Shown one piece after another: positions 51,505 through 60,442 of a DNA stretch of 64,000 nucleotides. The notes beneath the pieces were generated by a model, which was given only the letters and a program-made list of their open reading frames with translations, did not search any database and was not told where the DNA came from. The position numbers and the translations under genes are program-made. The stretch comes from Streptomyces sp. Tu6071. Lineage in GTDB: Bacteria > Actinomycetota > Actinomycetes > Streptomycetales > Streptomycetaceae. The stretch is taken from positions 2,565,445 through 2,629,444 of the forward strand of contig NZ_CM001165.1 in assembly GCF_000213055.1 (NCBI RefSeq), given 5' to 3'. Each line of letters opens with the position of its first letter. The stretch's first letter is position 1.

Positions 51505-52836
51505 TCAGTCCACCGGGCGCGGCTCCGGCTCGGGCACCGCTCCCGGGCCGGGACCCGGGTCCTTGACCTTCTCGATCTCCGGCGGCCCGCCCTGCAACGG
51601 CGGATCCACACGGGCCGAGTAGCGCCGCAGATAGCCCACGACGGTGTTGAGGACGGCCACGAGCGGCACGGCGACGACCGCCCCGCCGATCCCGGCGATC
51701 ATGCCGCCCGCCGCGACGCTGAGGACGACGGCGAGCGGGTGGACCCGCACCGCGCGCCCGAGGATGAAGGGCTGGAGGACGTGGCCCTCGATCTGCTGCA
51801 CGAGCAGGACGACACCGAGCACGATGATCGCCGCCCACACCCCCTGCGTCACGAGCGCCACGAGCACGGCGAGCGCCCCCGAGACGACGGCGCCGACGAG
51901 CGGCACGAAGGCCGCCAGGAAGATGATCACGGCGAGGGGGACCGCCATCGGCACCTCCAGGACGTAGATGCCGATGCCGATGAAGACCGCGTCGATGAGA
52001 GCGACGATCACCGTCCCGCGCACGTAGGAGGTGAGGGTGTTCCACGCCCGCGGGCCCGCGCCGGCGACGCCCTCGCGCGCGGCGGCCGGGACGAGCTTGA
52101 GGAACCAGCCCCAGATCCGCTGGCCGTCGTAGAGCAGGAAGATCGTGGAGAAGAAGGCGAGGAGCAGCCCGGTGAACATCTCGACGATGATCGTGACGCC
52201 CTCGATGCCCGCGGAGGTCAGCTGATCCGTATTGGTGCCGATCGCCTCGCGCAGGTTCTTCGCGATGTCGTTGATCTGCTTCTCGGTGACGTGGAAGGGG
52301 CTGTCGAGGAGCCAGCGGCGCAGGTCCTCGATGCCGTCCTGGACCTGGCTGGAGAGCTGGTCGACGTTGTCCATGATCTGCCAGACCACGAACCAGCCCA
52401 TGAGCCCCATGACGAGGAAGCCGAAGAGCGTGGTGAGCGCGGTCGCGAGGCCGCGCGGGACCCCGTGCCGGGTGAGCCGGGCCACGAGGGGCTGGAGAAG
52501 CGCCGTGATCAGCAGGGCGACCACGAAGGCGAGCACGACGAGGCGGACCGCGCTGATGACCTTCATCAGCACCCACACCGTCGCGGCGAGCACGAGCAGC
52601 CGCCAGCCCGCCTCGGCGGCGACCCGCACGCCCCACGGGACGGCTGTGGCCGGCTCGGGTCGCGGGCGCGGCAGCGGGCGGTAGGGCGGCGGGGGCTCGC
52701 CCGCGAGGCCGCCCGTGGCCGCGGGAGGGACGGGCTCGTCCCGTTCCTCGGCGGCGCTGCGTCTTTCGTCGAGCTTCTGCCCCATGTGCGTGATACGCGC
52801 GCTCGCGCGCCCGAACCACTCCGGCTTCTTCGGCAT
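51505..52836 (-). CDS. AI-2E family transporter (PerM-like)
   Basis: Encodes 443 aa. Long charged N-terminus (about 1-65), then about seven or eight membrane helices with a large loop (about 160-220, VDQLSSQVQDGIEDLRRWL). Family marks are the late LVQQIEGHVLQPFILGRAVRVHPLAVVLSV in pieces (the conserved GHxLxPxI..r...lhP segment). Proteins of this family are permeases of unclear substrate (AI-2 export or sodium/proton exchange in some). C-terminal Pro-rich tail. Weak ribosome site GGGA. Confidence 0.9.
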   Translation of the reverse strand: MPKKPEWFGRASARITHMGQKLDERRSAAEERDEPVPPAATGGLAGEPPPPYRPLPRPRPEPATAVPWGVRVAAEAGWRLLVLAATVWVLMKVISAVRLVVLAFVVALLITALLQPLVARLTRHGVPRGLATALTTLFGFLVMGLMGWFVVWQIMDNVDQLSSQVQDGIEDLRRWLLDSPFHVTEKQINDIAKNLREAIGTNTDQLTSAGIEGVTIIVEMFTGLLLAFFSTIFLLYDGQRIWGWFLKLVPAAAREGVAGAGPRAWNTLTSYVRGTVIVALIDAVFIGIGIYVLEVPMAVPLAVIIFLAAFVPLVGAVVSGALAVLVALVTQGVWAAIIVLGVVLLVQQIEGHVLQPFILGRAVRVHPLAVVLSVAAGGMIAGIGGAVVAVPLVAVLNTVVGYLRRYSARVDPPLQGGPPEIEKVKDPGPGPGAVPEPEPRPVD

Positions 52837-52983
52837 GTACGTCCCTGTTCCCCGTCAGTCCTGGACCACCCCCGAGGTCCTGGGGAAAGACCGTACACGG
52901 CGGAACCCCCCGCCGGGGTGGGCGAGGGGTTCCGGGGTACGTGCGAGTACCGGGGCGTTGCCGGGGCGTACCGGCGGGCCGGT

Positions 52984-53724
52984 CTAGTACCAGCTGTTGG
53001 CCTGCCAGAAGGACCAGGCACCGCACGGGCTGCCGTAACGGCCGTCCATGTAGTTGAGGCCCCACTTGATCTGGGTCGCCGGGTTGGTCTGCCAGTCGGC
53101 GCCCGCGGAGGCCATCTTGGAGCCCGGGAGCGCCTGGACGAGGCCGTAGGCGCCGCTGCCCGCGTTGGTGGCGCGGTAGTTCCAGCCCGACTCGTGGCTC
53201 ACGATGTTGCTGAAGCACTGGAACTGGTCCGCGGGCACGATCTGGCGTGCCATCGCCTGGACGTCGCCGACCGAGTACGAGCTCTGGACCGTGAAGGAGG
53301 ACGCGTCGCGGGTAGCGGAACGGCTGGCGGCCAGTTCCTTCTCCTTGGCCTCCTTCTCGCGCTGCTTCGCGAGCTCGTCGGCCTTCTTCTTCGCCTCCTC
53401 GGCCTTCTTGACCGCCGCTTCCTTCTTGGCGGTCGCGGCCTCGGCCGCGCTCTTGCGGGCCGCTTCCTCGGCGGACTTGCGGGCGCCTGCCTGCGCGGCG
53501 TCCGCCTGGGCGTCGGCCTGCTGGGTCAGCGTCGCGGTCTGTACGCGGGCCTGCTGGCCCGCCGGGATGTCCGCGAGGAGGGTGGCGTCTTCCGCCGCGG
53601 TCGCCTCGAAGTCGTTCGAGGTCTGCTGGGGGGTGCTGCCCGAGGCAACGCCCACCACGGCTCCGACGGTGGTGACCGCGGTGGCCGAAGCCACCGCGAA
53701 TCCCCGGACCGAGATCCGGCTCAC
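52984..53724 (-). CDS. Secreted SLT-domain lytic transglycosylase-like protein
   Basis: Encodes 246 aa from GTG 53724 (GGAAGG 7 nt upstream). Signal sequence at about 5-32 (AVASATAVTTVGAVVGVASG), an Ala/Lys/Glu coiled coil (about 75-150), then an SLT-like domain (about 165-246) with catalytic Glu in IVSHESGWNYRA, GAYGLVQALPG and a C-terminal CGAWSFWQANSWY. It trims peptidoglycan during growth or spore germination. A leader of over 350 nt with strong secondary structure lies upstream, as for other Streptomyces wall hydrolases. Confidence 0.9.
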   Translation of the reverse strand: MSRISVRGFAVASATAVTTVGAVVGVASGSTPQQTSNDFEATAAEDATLLADIPAGQQARVQTATLTQQADAQADAAQAGARKSAEEAARKSAAEAATAKKEAAVKKAEEAKKKADELAKQREKEAKEKELAASRSATRDASSFTVQSSYSVGDVQAMARQIVPADQFQCFSNIVSHESGWNYRATNAGSGAYGLVQALPGSKMASAGADWQTNPATQIKWGLNYMDGRYGSPCGAWSFWQANSWY

Positions 53725-54110
53725 ACGGTTTCCTTCCAGCGTCGCCCGCTTAGGTGACCTCGCGGGCGCGATCGTGCCCCTGACACTGGCTTCCCCTTGC
53801 TCGTGGTCACGGGAAGCACGGACCCGAGGGGCGCTGCCCGGCTGCTTCCTCACAGCGGGGCGCCCCGTGGAACACGGGTGGCACACAGCTTCTCTATGGA
53901 GTTGCGGGGCCCCTTGCCCCACCCGTGAAGCGGGTGCGGTGCCGGGGCCGTGGAGACACAAGCTGTGTGCGGGGCCTGACGGCTGAGAACTCTGCCGGAA
54001 CTGGACGCCGCAAGGCAATTCTCCGTTGCGTGGGATAGGTCACACGCCGTTTGGGTGATGTTTCTGATGGATAAGGCAGCGCACACGGACGCCGCCCGGC
54101 TAGGCTCCTT
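53725..54110 (-). ncRNA. Structured leader of the SLT gene, possible c-di-AMP riboswitch
   Basis: Non-coding. In the minus-strand RNA, GCACACAGCTT (53970-53960) can pair with AAGCTGTGTGC (53891-53881); inside lies the CACCCG-CTTCA-CGGGTG hairpin (53937-53921), and a GCTTCCC/GGGAAGC stem follows nearer the gene. Such long leaders before wall-hydrolase genes in Streptomyces are often ydaO-type c-di-AMP riboswitches. I could not trace the full ydaO consensus, only a GGTCACCT-AAGCGGGCG end resembling its 3' side, so the class is a guess. Confidence 0.35.
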
Positions 54111-54193
54111 GGCCATCTGCCGGGCGGCGTCTCGGGATCACGCGGGGCCACGGGTCAACTTCCCTGTTCAGGGCGGGTGTTGACCCGTACCTC

Positions 54194-55516
54194 TCACAGC
54201 TCGCGGTCCTCCAGGAGTTCGGTCACAAGAGCCGCGATCTGGCTGCGCTCCGAACGGGTGAGGGTCACGTGTGCGAAAAGCGGGTGCCCCTTCAGCTTCT
54301 CCACGACGGCAACGACCCCGTCGTACCGCCCGACCCGGAGGTTGTCGCGCTGCGCGACGTCATGGGTGAGCACGACGCGCGAGTTGGCGCCGATCCGGGA
54401 GAGGACGGTGAGCAGCACGTTGCGTTCGAGCGACTGGGCCTCGTCGACGATGACGAACGCGTCGTGCAGCGACCGGCCGCGGATGTGCGTGAGCGGCAGG
54501 ACCTCCAGCATCCCGCGTGAGACGACCTCCTCGATGACCTGCCGGCTGGTGACGGCGGACAGGGTGTCGAAGACGGCCTGCGCCCACGGGTTCATCTTCT
54601 CGGACTCGCTGCCGGGCAGGTAGCCGAGCTCCTGGCCACCGACCGCGTACAGCGGCCGGAAGACCATGACCTTCTTGTGCTGACGGCGCTCCAGGACCGC
54701 TTCGAGGCCCGCGCACAGCGCGAGCGCCGACTTGCCGGTACCTGCCCGGCCGCCCATCGAGATGATGCCCACCTCGGGGTCGAGGAGCAGGTCGAGCGCG
54801 ACGCGCTGCTCGGCGCTGCGCCCCTTGAGGCCGAAGACCTCGCGGTCGCCCCGTACAAGGCGGATGTCCCCCGCCGCCGTCACGCGGCCGAGCGCCTTGC
54901 CGCGCTCCGACTGGATGGTGAGCCCGGTGTGCACGGGCAGTTCGGCGGCCTCCGGGACGCTGACCTCCTCCTCTTCGAAGAGGCGGTCGACCTGTTCCCC
55001 CGTCAGCGTCACCTCCGTCATCCCGGTCCAGCCGGAGTCGGTGATGGCGAGTTCCGCGCGGTACTCCTCGGCGAGCAGGCCGACCGAGGACGCCTTGATG
55101 CGCAGCGGCAGGTCCTTGGAGACGACGGTGACGTCGTACCCCTCGGCCTGGAGGTTGCGGGCGACGGCGAGGATGCGCGAGTCGTTGTCGCCGAGGCGGT
55201 ACCCCGAAGGGAGTACCGAGGGGTCCGAGTGGTTCAGTTCGACGCGGAGCGTGCCGCCGATCTCGCCGACCGGGAGCGGCTCGTCGAGCCGTCCGTAGCG
55301 CACCCGGTAGTCGTCCAGGAGGCGCAGGGCCGCGCGGGCGAAGTAACCGAGTTCCGGGTGGTTGCGCTTGGCCTCCAGTTCTGTGACCACGACGACGGGG
55401 AGCACGACCTCGTGCTCGTCGAAGCGGTGCACGGCGTTGGGGTCGGCCAGCAGGACGCTGGTGTCGATGACGTAGGTGCGCCGGTCGGGCTTGCGGCGCT
55501 GCGTGCTGGTCACCAC
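54194..55516 (-). CDS. PhoH family ATPase with N-terminal PIN domain
   Basis: Encodes 440 aa from GTG 55516 (GTG 55513 also possible; GAGGGGG about 11 nt upstream). PIN ribonuclease domain (about 8-145: [30 protein letters not shown]), a linker, and a PhoH RNA-helicase-type ATPase (about 235-440: [17 protein letters not shown]alker A, IVDEAQSL Walker B). PIN-PhoH proteins unwind and cut RNA. An isolated gene on this strand, with uppS 524 bp upstream. Confidence 0.92.
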   Translation of the reverse strand: MVTSTQRRKPDRRTYVIDTSVLLADPNAVHRFDEHEVVLPVVVVTELEAKRNHPELGYFARAALRLLDDYRVRYGRLDEPLPVGEIGGTLRVELNHSDPSVLPSGYRLGDNDSRILAVARNLQAEGYDVTVVSKDLPLRIKASSVGLLAEEYRAELAITDSGWTGMTEVTLTGEQVDRLFEEEEVSVPEAAELPVHTGLTIQSERGKALGRVTAAGDIRLVRGDREVFGLKGRSAEQRVALDLLLDPEVGIISMGGRAGTGKSALALCAGLEAVLERRQHKKVMVFRPLYAVGGQELGYLPGSESEKMNPWAQAVFDTLSAVTSRQVIEEVVSRGMLEVLPLTHIRGRSLHDAFVIVDEAQSLERNVLLTVLSRIGANSRVVLTHDVAQRDNLRVGRYDGVVAVVEKLKGHPLFAHVTLTRSERSQIAALVTELLEDREL

Positions 55517-56040
55517 GGAGAGACATACCCCCTCGGACGAGGACGGGGAACGGCCGCCCCGCGCGCCCCCGCACCGCGCACGCGGGCGTGCGGGGTCCGG
55601 GGAGGTGGGGCGGCCGGGGAATGGGGACCGGGAGAGGCGGTGACAGGCGCCAGGGGCGTGACCCTCCGGCCGCGCGGGCCGGTGCTCCGGCCGTGTGAGC
55701 CGGTGCTCCGGCCGTGTGGGCCGGTGAGGTGAAGACGTACCGCTCGGTCGTCCTGGCGCAAGGGCCCTCCCGGGCGGGCGGCACCCTGCCACCCGCTGAG
55801 ATCCGGTGTCCGTGGGTCGGATACCGGCCTGGGTGAGCTATTCCCGGACCGGAAGCCGGTCATGCGCGAGCGTCTGACGACACGTGGGGGAACGAGGGGT
55901 GAAGCCGGGGAGCGGCGGGGTGCGCCCGGGGCGTGCGGGGCGGGGCCGCGCGAGCGGGCAGGCGAGGCGGTACGAGCGGACACGCGAGGCCGCGTGGTCC
56001 GGCGCGCGGCCCTTCGTACCGGGGCCGTGACCCGCCCGGC
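55517..56040. other. Intergenic region without a supported gene
   Basis: About 520 bp between uppS and phoH, both on the minus strand. Contains a 21-bp tandem repeat (55679-55726). No RNA or protein gene seen. Confidence 0.5.
55679..55726. repeat. 21-bp tandem repeat, about 2.3 copies
   Basis: CCGGTGCTCCGGCCGTGTG(A/G)G unit, two full copies and a partial third. Confidence 0.85.
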
Positions 56041-56802
56041 TCAGCCCCCGTAGCGGCGGTGGCGGGCCGCGTAGTCGCGCATCGCGCGCAGGAAGTCGAC
56101 CTTGCGGAAGGCAGGCCAGAAGACTTCGCAGAAGTAGTACTCCGAGTGGGCACTCTGCCAGAGCATGAAGCCGGAGAGGCGCTGCTCGCCGCTCGTGCGG
56201 ATGACGAGGTCGGGGTCGGGCTGACCGCGGGTGTAGAGGTGCTCGGAGATGAGGTCGATGTCGACGGCCTCGGCGAGTTCCTCGAAGCTCGTGCCCTTGC
56301 GGGCGGCGTCGTGGAGGAGGGAGCGGACGGCGTCGGCGATCTCCTGGCGACCGCCGTAGCCGACCGCGACATTGACCAGTATCCCGGTGTTGCCCGAGGT
56401 CACGGCTTCCGCCTCTTTGAGAGTGGTGCGCGTGTTGTCGGGCAGGATGTCGAGGGCGCCGACGTGGTGGACGCGCCAGCGGCCGTCGGCGGCGAGGGCC
56501 CGGACGGAGTCCTCGATGATGCCGAGGAGGGGGACGAGTTCGGACTCGGGGCGGTCGAAGTTGTCCGTGGAGAGCATCCACAGCGTCACGACCTCGACGT
56601 CCGTCTCGGCGCACCAGCCGAGGAACTCCTCGATCTTCTCGGCGCCCGCGCGGTGGCCCTGCGCCGTGGTGCCGCCGGAGGCGCGGGCCCAGCGGCGATT
56701 GCCGTCGAGGATGAGGCCGATGTGCTTGGGGACCTGCGCGTGGTCGAGGCGCCCTCGCACCCGCCGTGCGTAGAGTCGGTACACGAGGTCGCGCATGTTC
56801 AC
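56041..56802 (-). CDS. uppS: Isoprenyl transferase (undecaprenyl diphosphate synthase type)
   Basis: Encodes 253 aa from GTG 56802, with GGAGGGG 9 nt upstream. cis-prenyltransferase: HIGLILDGNRRWA (catalytic Asp), TLWMLSTDNFDR, and C-terminal DLVIRTSGEQRLSGFMLWQS. Builds polyprenyl diphosphate carrier lipid for wall synthesis. Streptomyces have several such enzymes, so this may be a paralogue making shorter chains. Divergent from the aldo/keto reductase. Confidence 0.93.
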   Translation of the reverse strand: MNMRDLVYRLYARRVRGRLDHAQVPKHIGLILDGNRRWARASGGTTAQGHRAGAEKIEEFLGWCAETDVEVVTLWMLSTDNFDRPESELVPLLGIIEDSVRALAADGRWRVHHVGALDILPDNTRTTLKEAEAVTSGNTGILVNVAVGYGGRQEIADAVRSLLHDAARKGTSFEELAEAVDIDLISEHLYTRGQPDPDLVIRTSGEQRLSGFMLWQSAHSEYYFCEVFWPAFRKVDFLRAMRDYAARHRRYGG

Positions 56803-56902
56803 GTCTGTCAGCCCCTCCGTGCGGCAGGCAATGCACTCCGGAAGGCGCCACCCTACCGCCGTTCGCGGGCGGCCCCCGACGCCGGGTCACACGGCCCTCA
56901 CG

Positions 56903-56908
56903 TACTCT
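56903..56908 (+). promoter_or_regulatory. -10 element for leaderless transcript
   Basis: TACTCT ends 6 nt before the aldo/keto reductase ATG; no ribosome site. Confidence 0.45.
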
Positions 56909-56914
56909 TCGCGC

Positions 56915-57922
56915 ATGTCAGACAACGCTTTCTTCCAGGCGGCGGACGGCCGTTACGACACCATGGAGTACCGGCGCACGGGCCGCAGCGGCCTGCTGCT
57001 GCCCGCCGTTTCGCTCGGCCTGTGGCACAACTTCGGCGACGACCGCTCCCTGGACTCGCAGCGCGAGATCCTGCGGCACGCCTTCGACCTCGGCATCACC
57101 CACTTCGACCTCGCGAACAACTACGGCCCCCCGGCGGGCTCGGCGGAGCTGAACTTCGGCAAGCTCCTCGCCCAGGACTTCGCCCCGTACCGGGACGAGC
57201 TGGTCCTCTCGACCAAGGCGGGCTACCGGATGACCCCGGGCCCGTACGGCGAGTGGGGTTCGCGCAAGTACCTGCTGAACTCGCTCGACGCCTCGCTGCG
57301 CCGGATGGGCACCGACTACGTCGACATCTTCTACTCGCACCGCTTCGACCCCGACACCCCGCTGGAGGAGACGATGGGCGCGCTCGCGACCGCCGTCCAG
57401 CAGGGCAAGGCGCTGTACGTGGGTGTCTCCTCGTACTCCTCGGAGCAGACCGCCGAGGCGGCCCGCATCCTGCGCGAGCTGGGCGTTCCCGCGCTCATCC
57501 ACCAGCCCTCGTACTCGATGATCGAGCGGTGGACCGAGAAGGACAGCCTCCTCGACACGCTGGAGACGGCCGGGATGGGCTGCATCTCCTTCGTGCCGCT
57601 CGCGCAGGGCGTGCTCACGGGCAAGTACCTGGGCGGCATCCCGGAGGGTTCGCGGGCCACGCAGGGCAAGTCGCTGGACCCGACGACGCTGACCGAGGAG
57701 CGGATCAAGAAGCTCAACGAGCTGAACGAGATCGCCTCCGGTCGCGGCCAGACCCTCGCGCAGCTCGCGCTGAGCTGGGTCCTGCGCGACCCCCGGATGA
57801 CCTCCGCGCTCATCGGCGCCTCCTCGACCCGCCAGCTCGACGAGAACGTGGCGGCCGTGTCGGCGCCCGCGCTCACGGAGCGGGAGCTGGAGCGGATCGA
57901 CGCGCTGACGGTGGAGTGGTGA
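56915..57922 (+). CDS. Aldo/keto reductase (YghZ / Kv-beta-like)
   Basis: Encodes 335 aa from ATG 56915, which lies 6 nt after TACTCT (leaderless). TIM barrel with catalytic set: ITHFDLANNYGPP (Asp, Tyr), STKAGY (Lys), FYSHRFD (His). NADPH site near LIGASSTRQLDENV. Sequence pattern is that of the L-glyceraldehyde-3-phosphate reductase branch. Reduces toxic aldehydes such as methylglyoxal by inference. A poly-G-loop hairpin follows. Confidence 0.93.
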   Translation: MSDNAFFQAADGRYDTMEYRRTGRSGLLLPAVSLGLWHNFGDDRSLDSQREILRHAFDLGITHFDLANNYGPPAGSAELNFGKLLAQDFAPYRDELVLSTKAGYRMTPGPYGEWGSRKYLLNSLDASLRRMGTDYVDIFYSHRFDPDTPLEETMGALATAVQQGKALYVGVSSYSSEQTAEAARILRELGVPALIHQPSYSMIERWTEKDSLLDTLETAGMGCISFVPLAQGVLTGKYLGGIPEGSRATQGKSLDPTTLTEERIKKLNELNEIASGRGQTLAQLALSWVLRDPRMTSALIGASSTRQLDENVAAVSAPALTERELERIDALTVEW

Positions 57923-58048
57923 GCTGAGGCGCCCGGCGGTCTGACCGCTTGAGGGAGCCGCGACGAGGCCGGTGGGGTGCCGTGCCGCCCGGGTCCGTGA
58001 GGACCTTGCGGGGCCCCACCGGCCTCCGGCATGTCCGGGCAAAGAAAA

Positions 58049-58086
58049 CGGGCCGGTCCGTGGGGGGGGGGTTACGGACCGGCCCG
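58049..58086. terminator. Terminator hairpin with poly-G loop
   Basis: Perfect 13-bp stem (CGGGCCGGTCCGT) around a loop of ten G then TT; another G run follows. Lies 127 bp after the aldo/keto reductase stop. Confidence 0.75.
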
Positions 58087-58350
58087 AGGGGGGGGAGTCC
58101 CACCATAACCCTTCGTGAGGGAAGACGGCGACATTCACGCCGTACCACTACTCTCCGGGTTCGCGCGGCGACGTGGCGCCGATCGATTCGCTCACTTCCC
58201 GACCCCTTGGTGCCCGTTTCCGCCGGTTTCTCTCCGGCGCGGGGCCGCGCGGGACCGCCGTGCGGCGGTTCGGGGCGCTTCCCACCCACACGGGCGAAGC
58301 CGGTGCGTCCGGTTTGACGAGAGGACGGTACGCGGACGGCGCGCGGGGAC

Positions 58351-58356
58351 TACCGT
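58351..58356 (+). promoter_or_regulatory. -10 element for leaderless transcript
   Basis: TACCGT ends 7 nt before the DUF192 ATG. Confidence 0.35.
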
Positions 58357-58363
58357 CGCCGGT

Positions 58364-58783
58364 ATGACGAGTACGGAGTCCGCCTCCGGCGGCCACCCGG
58401 GCGAGCCCCTCGCGCCGGGACCGGTACTGCGGGTCCTCGCCCCGGACGGCTCGCCGGGCTCCGAGGTCCCGCTGGAGGTCGCGCGGACGGCGCGGGAGCG
58501 GGGGCGCGGACTGCTGGGGAGGGACGCGGTACGGGGGGCGCTGCTGCTGAGCCCGGCGAGCGCGGTGCACACCCTCGGGATGCGCTTCGCGATCGACGTG
58601 GCGTTCCTCGACCGCGAGTGGCGCGTGCGGTCCGTACGGACGATGCGCCCCGGGCGCCTCGGCCTGCCCCGCCCGTGGGCGCGGCACGTCCTGGAGGCGG
58701 CGGCGGGCGCGATGGCCGGCTGGGGCCTGGCCCCGGGGACCCGTGTCGCCGTCGAGGACACCGGGCACGACGCGACCGCCTGA
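58364..58783 (+). CDS. DUF192 family protein
   Basis: Encodes 139 aa. DUF192 beta-barrel (about 30-135): ARTARERGRGLLGRD, SAVHTLGMRFAIDVAFLD and VLEAAAGAMAGWGLAPGTRV, the typical family order. No signal peptide here, although many members have one. Function unknown. It probably has a leaderless mRNA. The ATPase gene follows after 116 bp. Confidence 0.85.
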   Translation: MTSTESASGGHPGEPLAPGPVLRVLAPDGSPGSEVPLEVARTARERGRGLLGRDAVRGALLLSPASAVHTLGMRFAIDVAFLDREWRVRSVRTMRPGRLGLPRPWARHVLEAAAGAMAGWGLAPGTRVAVEDTGHDATA

Positions 58784-58899
58784 GGCCCGCTCGGGGCCAC
58801 GTGAATCCGGACCGGTACCGCGCGGCCCCCTCCACCGCGCGGTACCGGAGCACGCGTGTTTGCGCACGCGATTTCCGTTGGTCTGAACTTAGGGGATCG

Positions 58900-59559
58900 A
58901 TGGCGTCTGCACGAGACCCGCACGATAACGATGCGGAATCAGGCGGTTGTGCGGAGCGTCCGCCCGCACCGCGCGCGGCAGGCGCCCCCGCGCCGCCGTT
59001 CGTCGTGGTGACGGGCGGGCCGGGGGCCGGGAAGACGACGCTGCTCGACGCGCTGGCGCGGCGCGGCCACCCGATCACGGCGGAGGCGGGTCGCGCCATC
59101 ATCCGGATGCAGCGGGCGTGCGGCGGGGACGCGCTCCCGTGGGCCGACCGGGCGCGCTTCGCGGAGCTGATGGTCGCGCGGGACGCCGCCACGTACGCCG
59201 GAGCCGACCGCGCCGGGCCGCCGGTCTTCTTCGACCGGGGCCTGCCCGACACGATCGGCTACCTCCGTCTGGAGGACCTCTCCGTGCCGCCCGCGCTCCC
59301 CCGCGCGGCCCGCGCGCTCCCGTACCACCCGCGTGTCCTCCTCGCGCCCTTCTGGCCGGACATCTACCGCCTCGACGAGGAGCGCGCCCAGTCGCCCGCC
59401 GTGGCGCGGCGCACGGGCGAGATGATCGCGGCGGTGTACGAGGAGTACGGCTACGAGGTCGTGCCGCTGCCGTGTGTCGACGTGGCCGGGCGGGTCGCGT
59501 TCGTCGAGGAGCTGTTCGGGGCCTCCCCCGCGCTCAGACCGGTTTGCGGGCCTCGATGA
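58900..59559 (+). CDS. NadR-type AAA ATPase/kinase
   Basis: Encodes 219 aa from ATG 58900 (AGGGGA close upstream). P-loop VVTGGPGAGKTTLLDAL (about 35-51), then GHPITAEAGRAIIRMQ and VFFDRGLPDTIGYL, and a lid DEERAQSP, the pattern of the AAA_28 (NadR/Ttd14-like) NTPases. Probably a small kinase or ATPase; substrate unknown. The last 26 bp overlap the 3' end of the convergent methyltransferase gene. Confidence 0.85.
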   Translation: MASARDPHDNDAESGGCAERPPAPRAAGAPAPPFVVVTGGPGAGKTTLLDALARRGHPITAEAGRAIIRMQRACGGDALPWADRARFAELMVARDAATYAGADRAGPPVFFDRGLPDTIGYLRLEDLSVPPALPRAARALPYHPRVLLAPFWPDIYRLDEERAQSPAVARRTGEMIAAVYEEYGYEVVPLPCVDVAGRVAFVEELFGASPALRPVCGPR

Positions 59560-60304
59560 GGAAGCGGCTGCTGTGGGCGAGGAAGCCGCCCTCGGCCTCG
59601 ATCAGCTCGTGCAGCTCGCGCAGGCGGTCCTCGTACCGCTCGACGGTGAAGCCGGGGACCATCCACACGACCTTGCGCAGGTAGTGGACGACCGCGCCGA
59701 TGTCGTGGAACTCCATCCGCAGCCGTACCGCGCGCAGGTCCACGACCTCCAGGCCCGCCGCCTCGGCGGCCGTGCGCGCCTTCTCGGGGTCGCGTCCGGT
59801 CCACGTCTCCTCCGGCTGCGGCCCGAGGAACCACTCGCTGACCTCGGCGCCGCTCCACGGGCCGACCTCCTGCGAGAAGTACGTGCCCCCGGGAGCGAGC
59901 ACGCGCGCGACCTCCGCCCAGTCCGTACGGACCGGGTGCCGCGCGCTCACGAGGTCGAAGACGCCGTCCGGGAAGGGCAGCGGCTCGCCCGCGCGCGTCG
60001 CCACAACGACGATGCCGCGCGGGGCGAGCAGCGCGGTGGCCTTCGCGGCGTTCGCGGGCCAGGACTCGGTGGCGGCGGCGCACGGCGGTACGGCGGGCGC
60101 GCTTGCCAGGACCTCGCCGCCGCCTGTGTCGATGTCGAGGCTCACCCGCGCCCGCCCCATCCGTTCGCCGAGCAGCCGCGCGTACCCCCAGGGCGGCCGT
60201 TCCTCGGTGGCCCGGCCCTCGAACCACGAGAAGTCCCAGCCTTCGACGGGAGAGGTGGCGCCGTCACGGACGAGGGCGTCGAAGTCGTGTGCGGTGGAGT
60301 CCAT
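59534..60304 (-). CDS. SAM-dependent methyltransferase-like protein
   Basis: Encodes 256 aa. Class I fold: LDIDTGGGEVL (SAM loop), a PNAAKA strand, FPDGVFDLVSARHPVRTDW and RVLAPGGTYFSQEVGPWS. The C-terminal part EFHDIGAVVHYLRKVVWMVPGF resembles rRNA methyltransferase-like proteins (RlmA-type), but without its zinc Cys. Target unknown. Tail-to-tail overlap of 26 bp with the ATPase gene. Confidence 0.85.
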   Translation of the reverse strand: MDSTAHDFDALVRDGATSPVEGWDFSWFEGRATEERPPWGYARLLGERMGRARVSLDIDTGGGEVLASAPAVPPCAAATESWPANAAKATALLAPRGIVVVATRAGEPLPFPDGVFDLVSARHPVRTDWAEVARVLAPGGTYFSQEVGPWSGAEVSEWFLGPQPEETWTGRDPEKARTAAEAAGLEVVDLRAVRLRMEFHDIGAVVHYLRKVVWMVPGFTVERYEDRLRELHELIEAEGGFLAHSSRFLIEARKPV

Positions 60305-60442
60305 GGGTCGAGCATGACGCGGGTGCGAGGGGTGTGGCCAGCGGGTTTCGGGGTGGGGAGCCGGCGCGGGGCCGGGCCGACGGGGGCTTGAATGCGGTAC
60401 TGGTGGCGCCGATACTCGCTCGCGTGCTCCCGCCCCTCCGTC

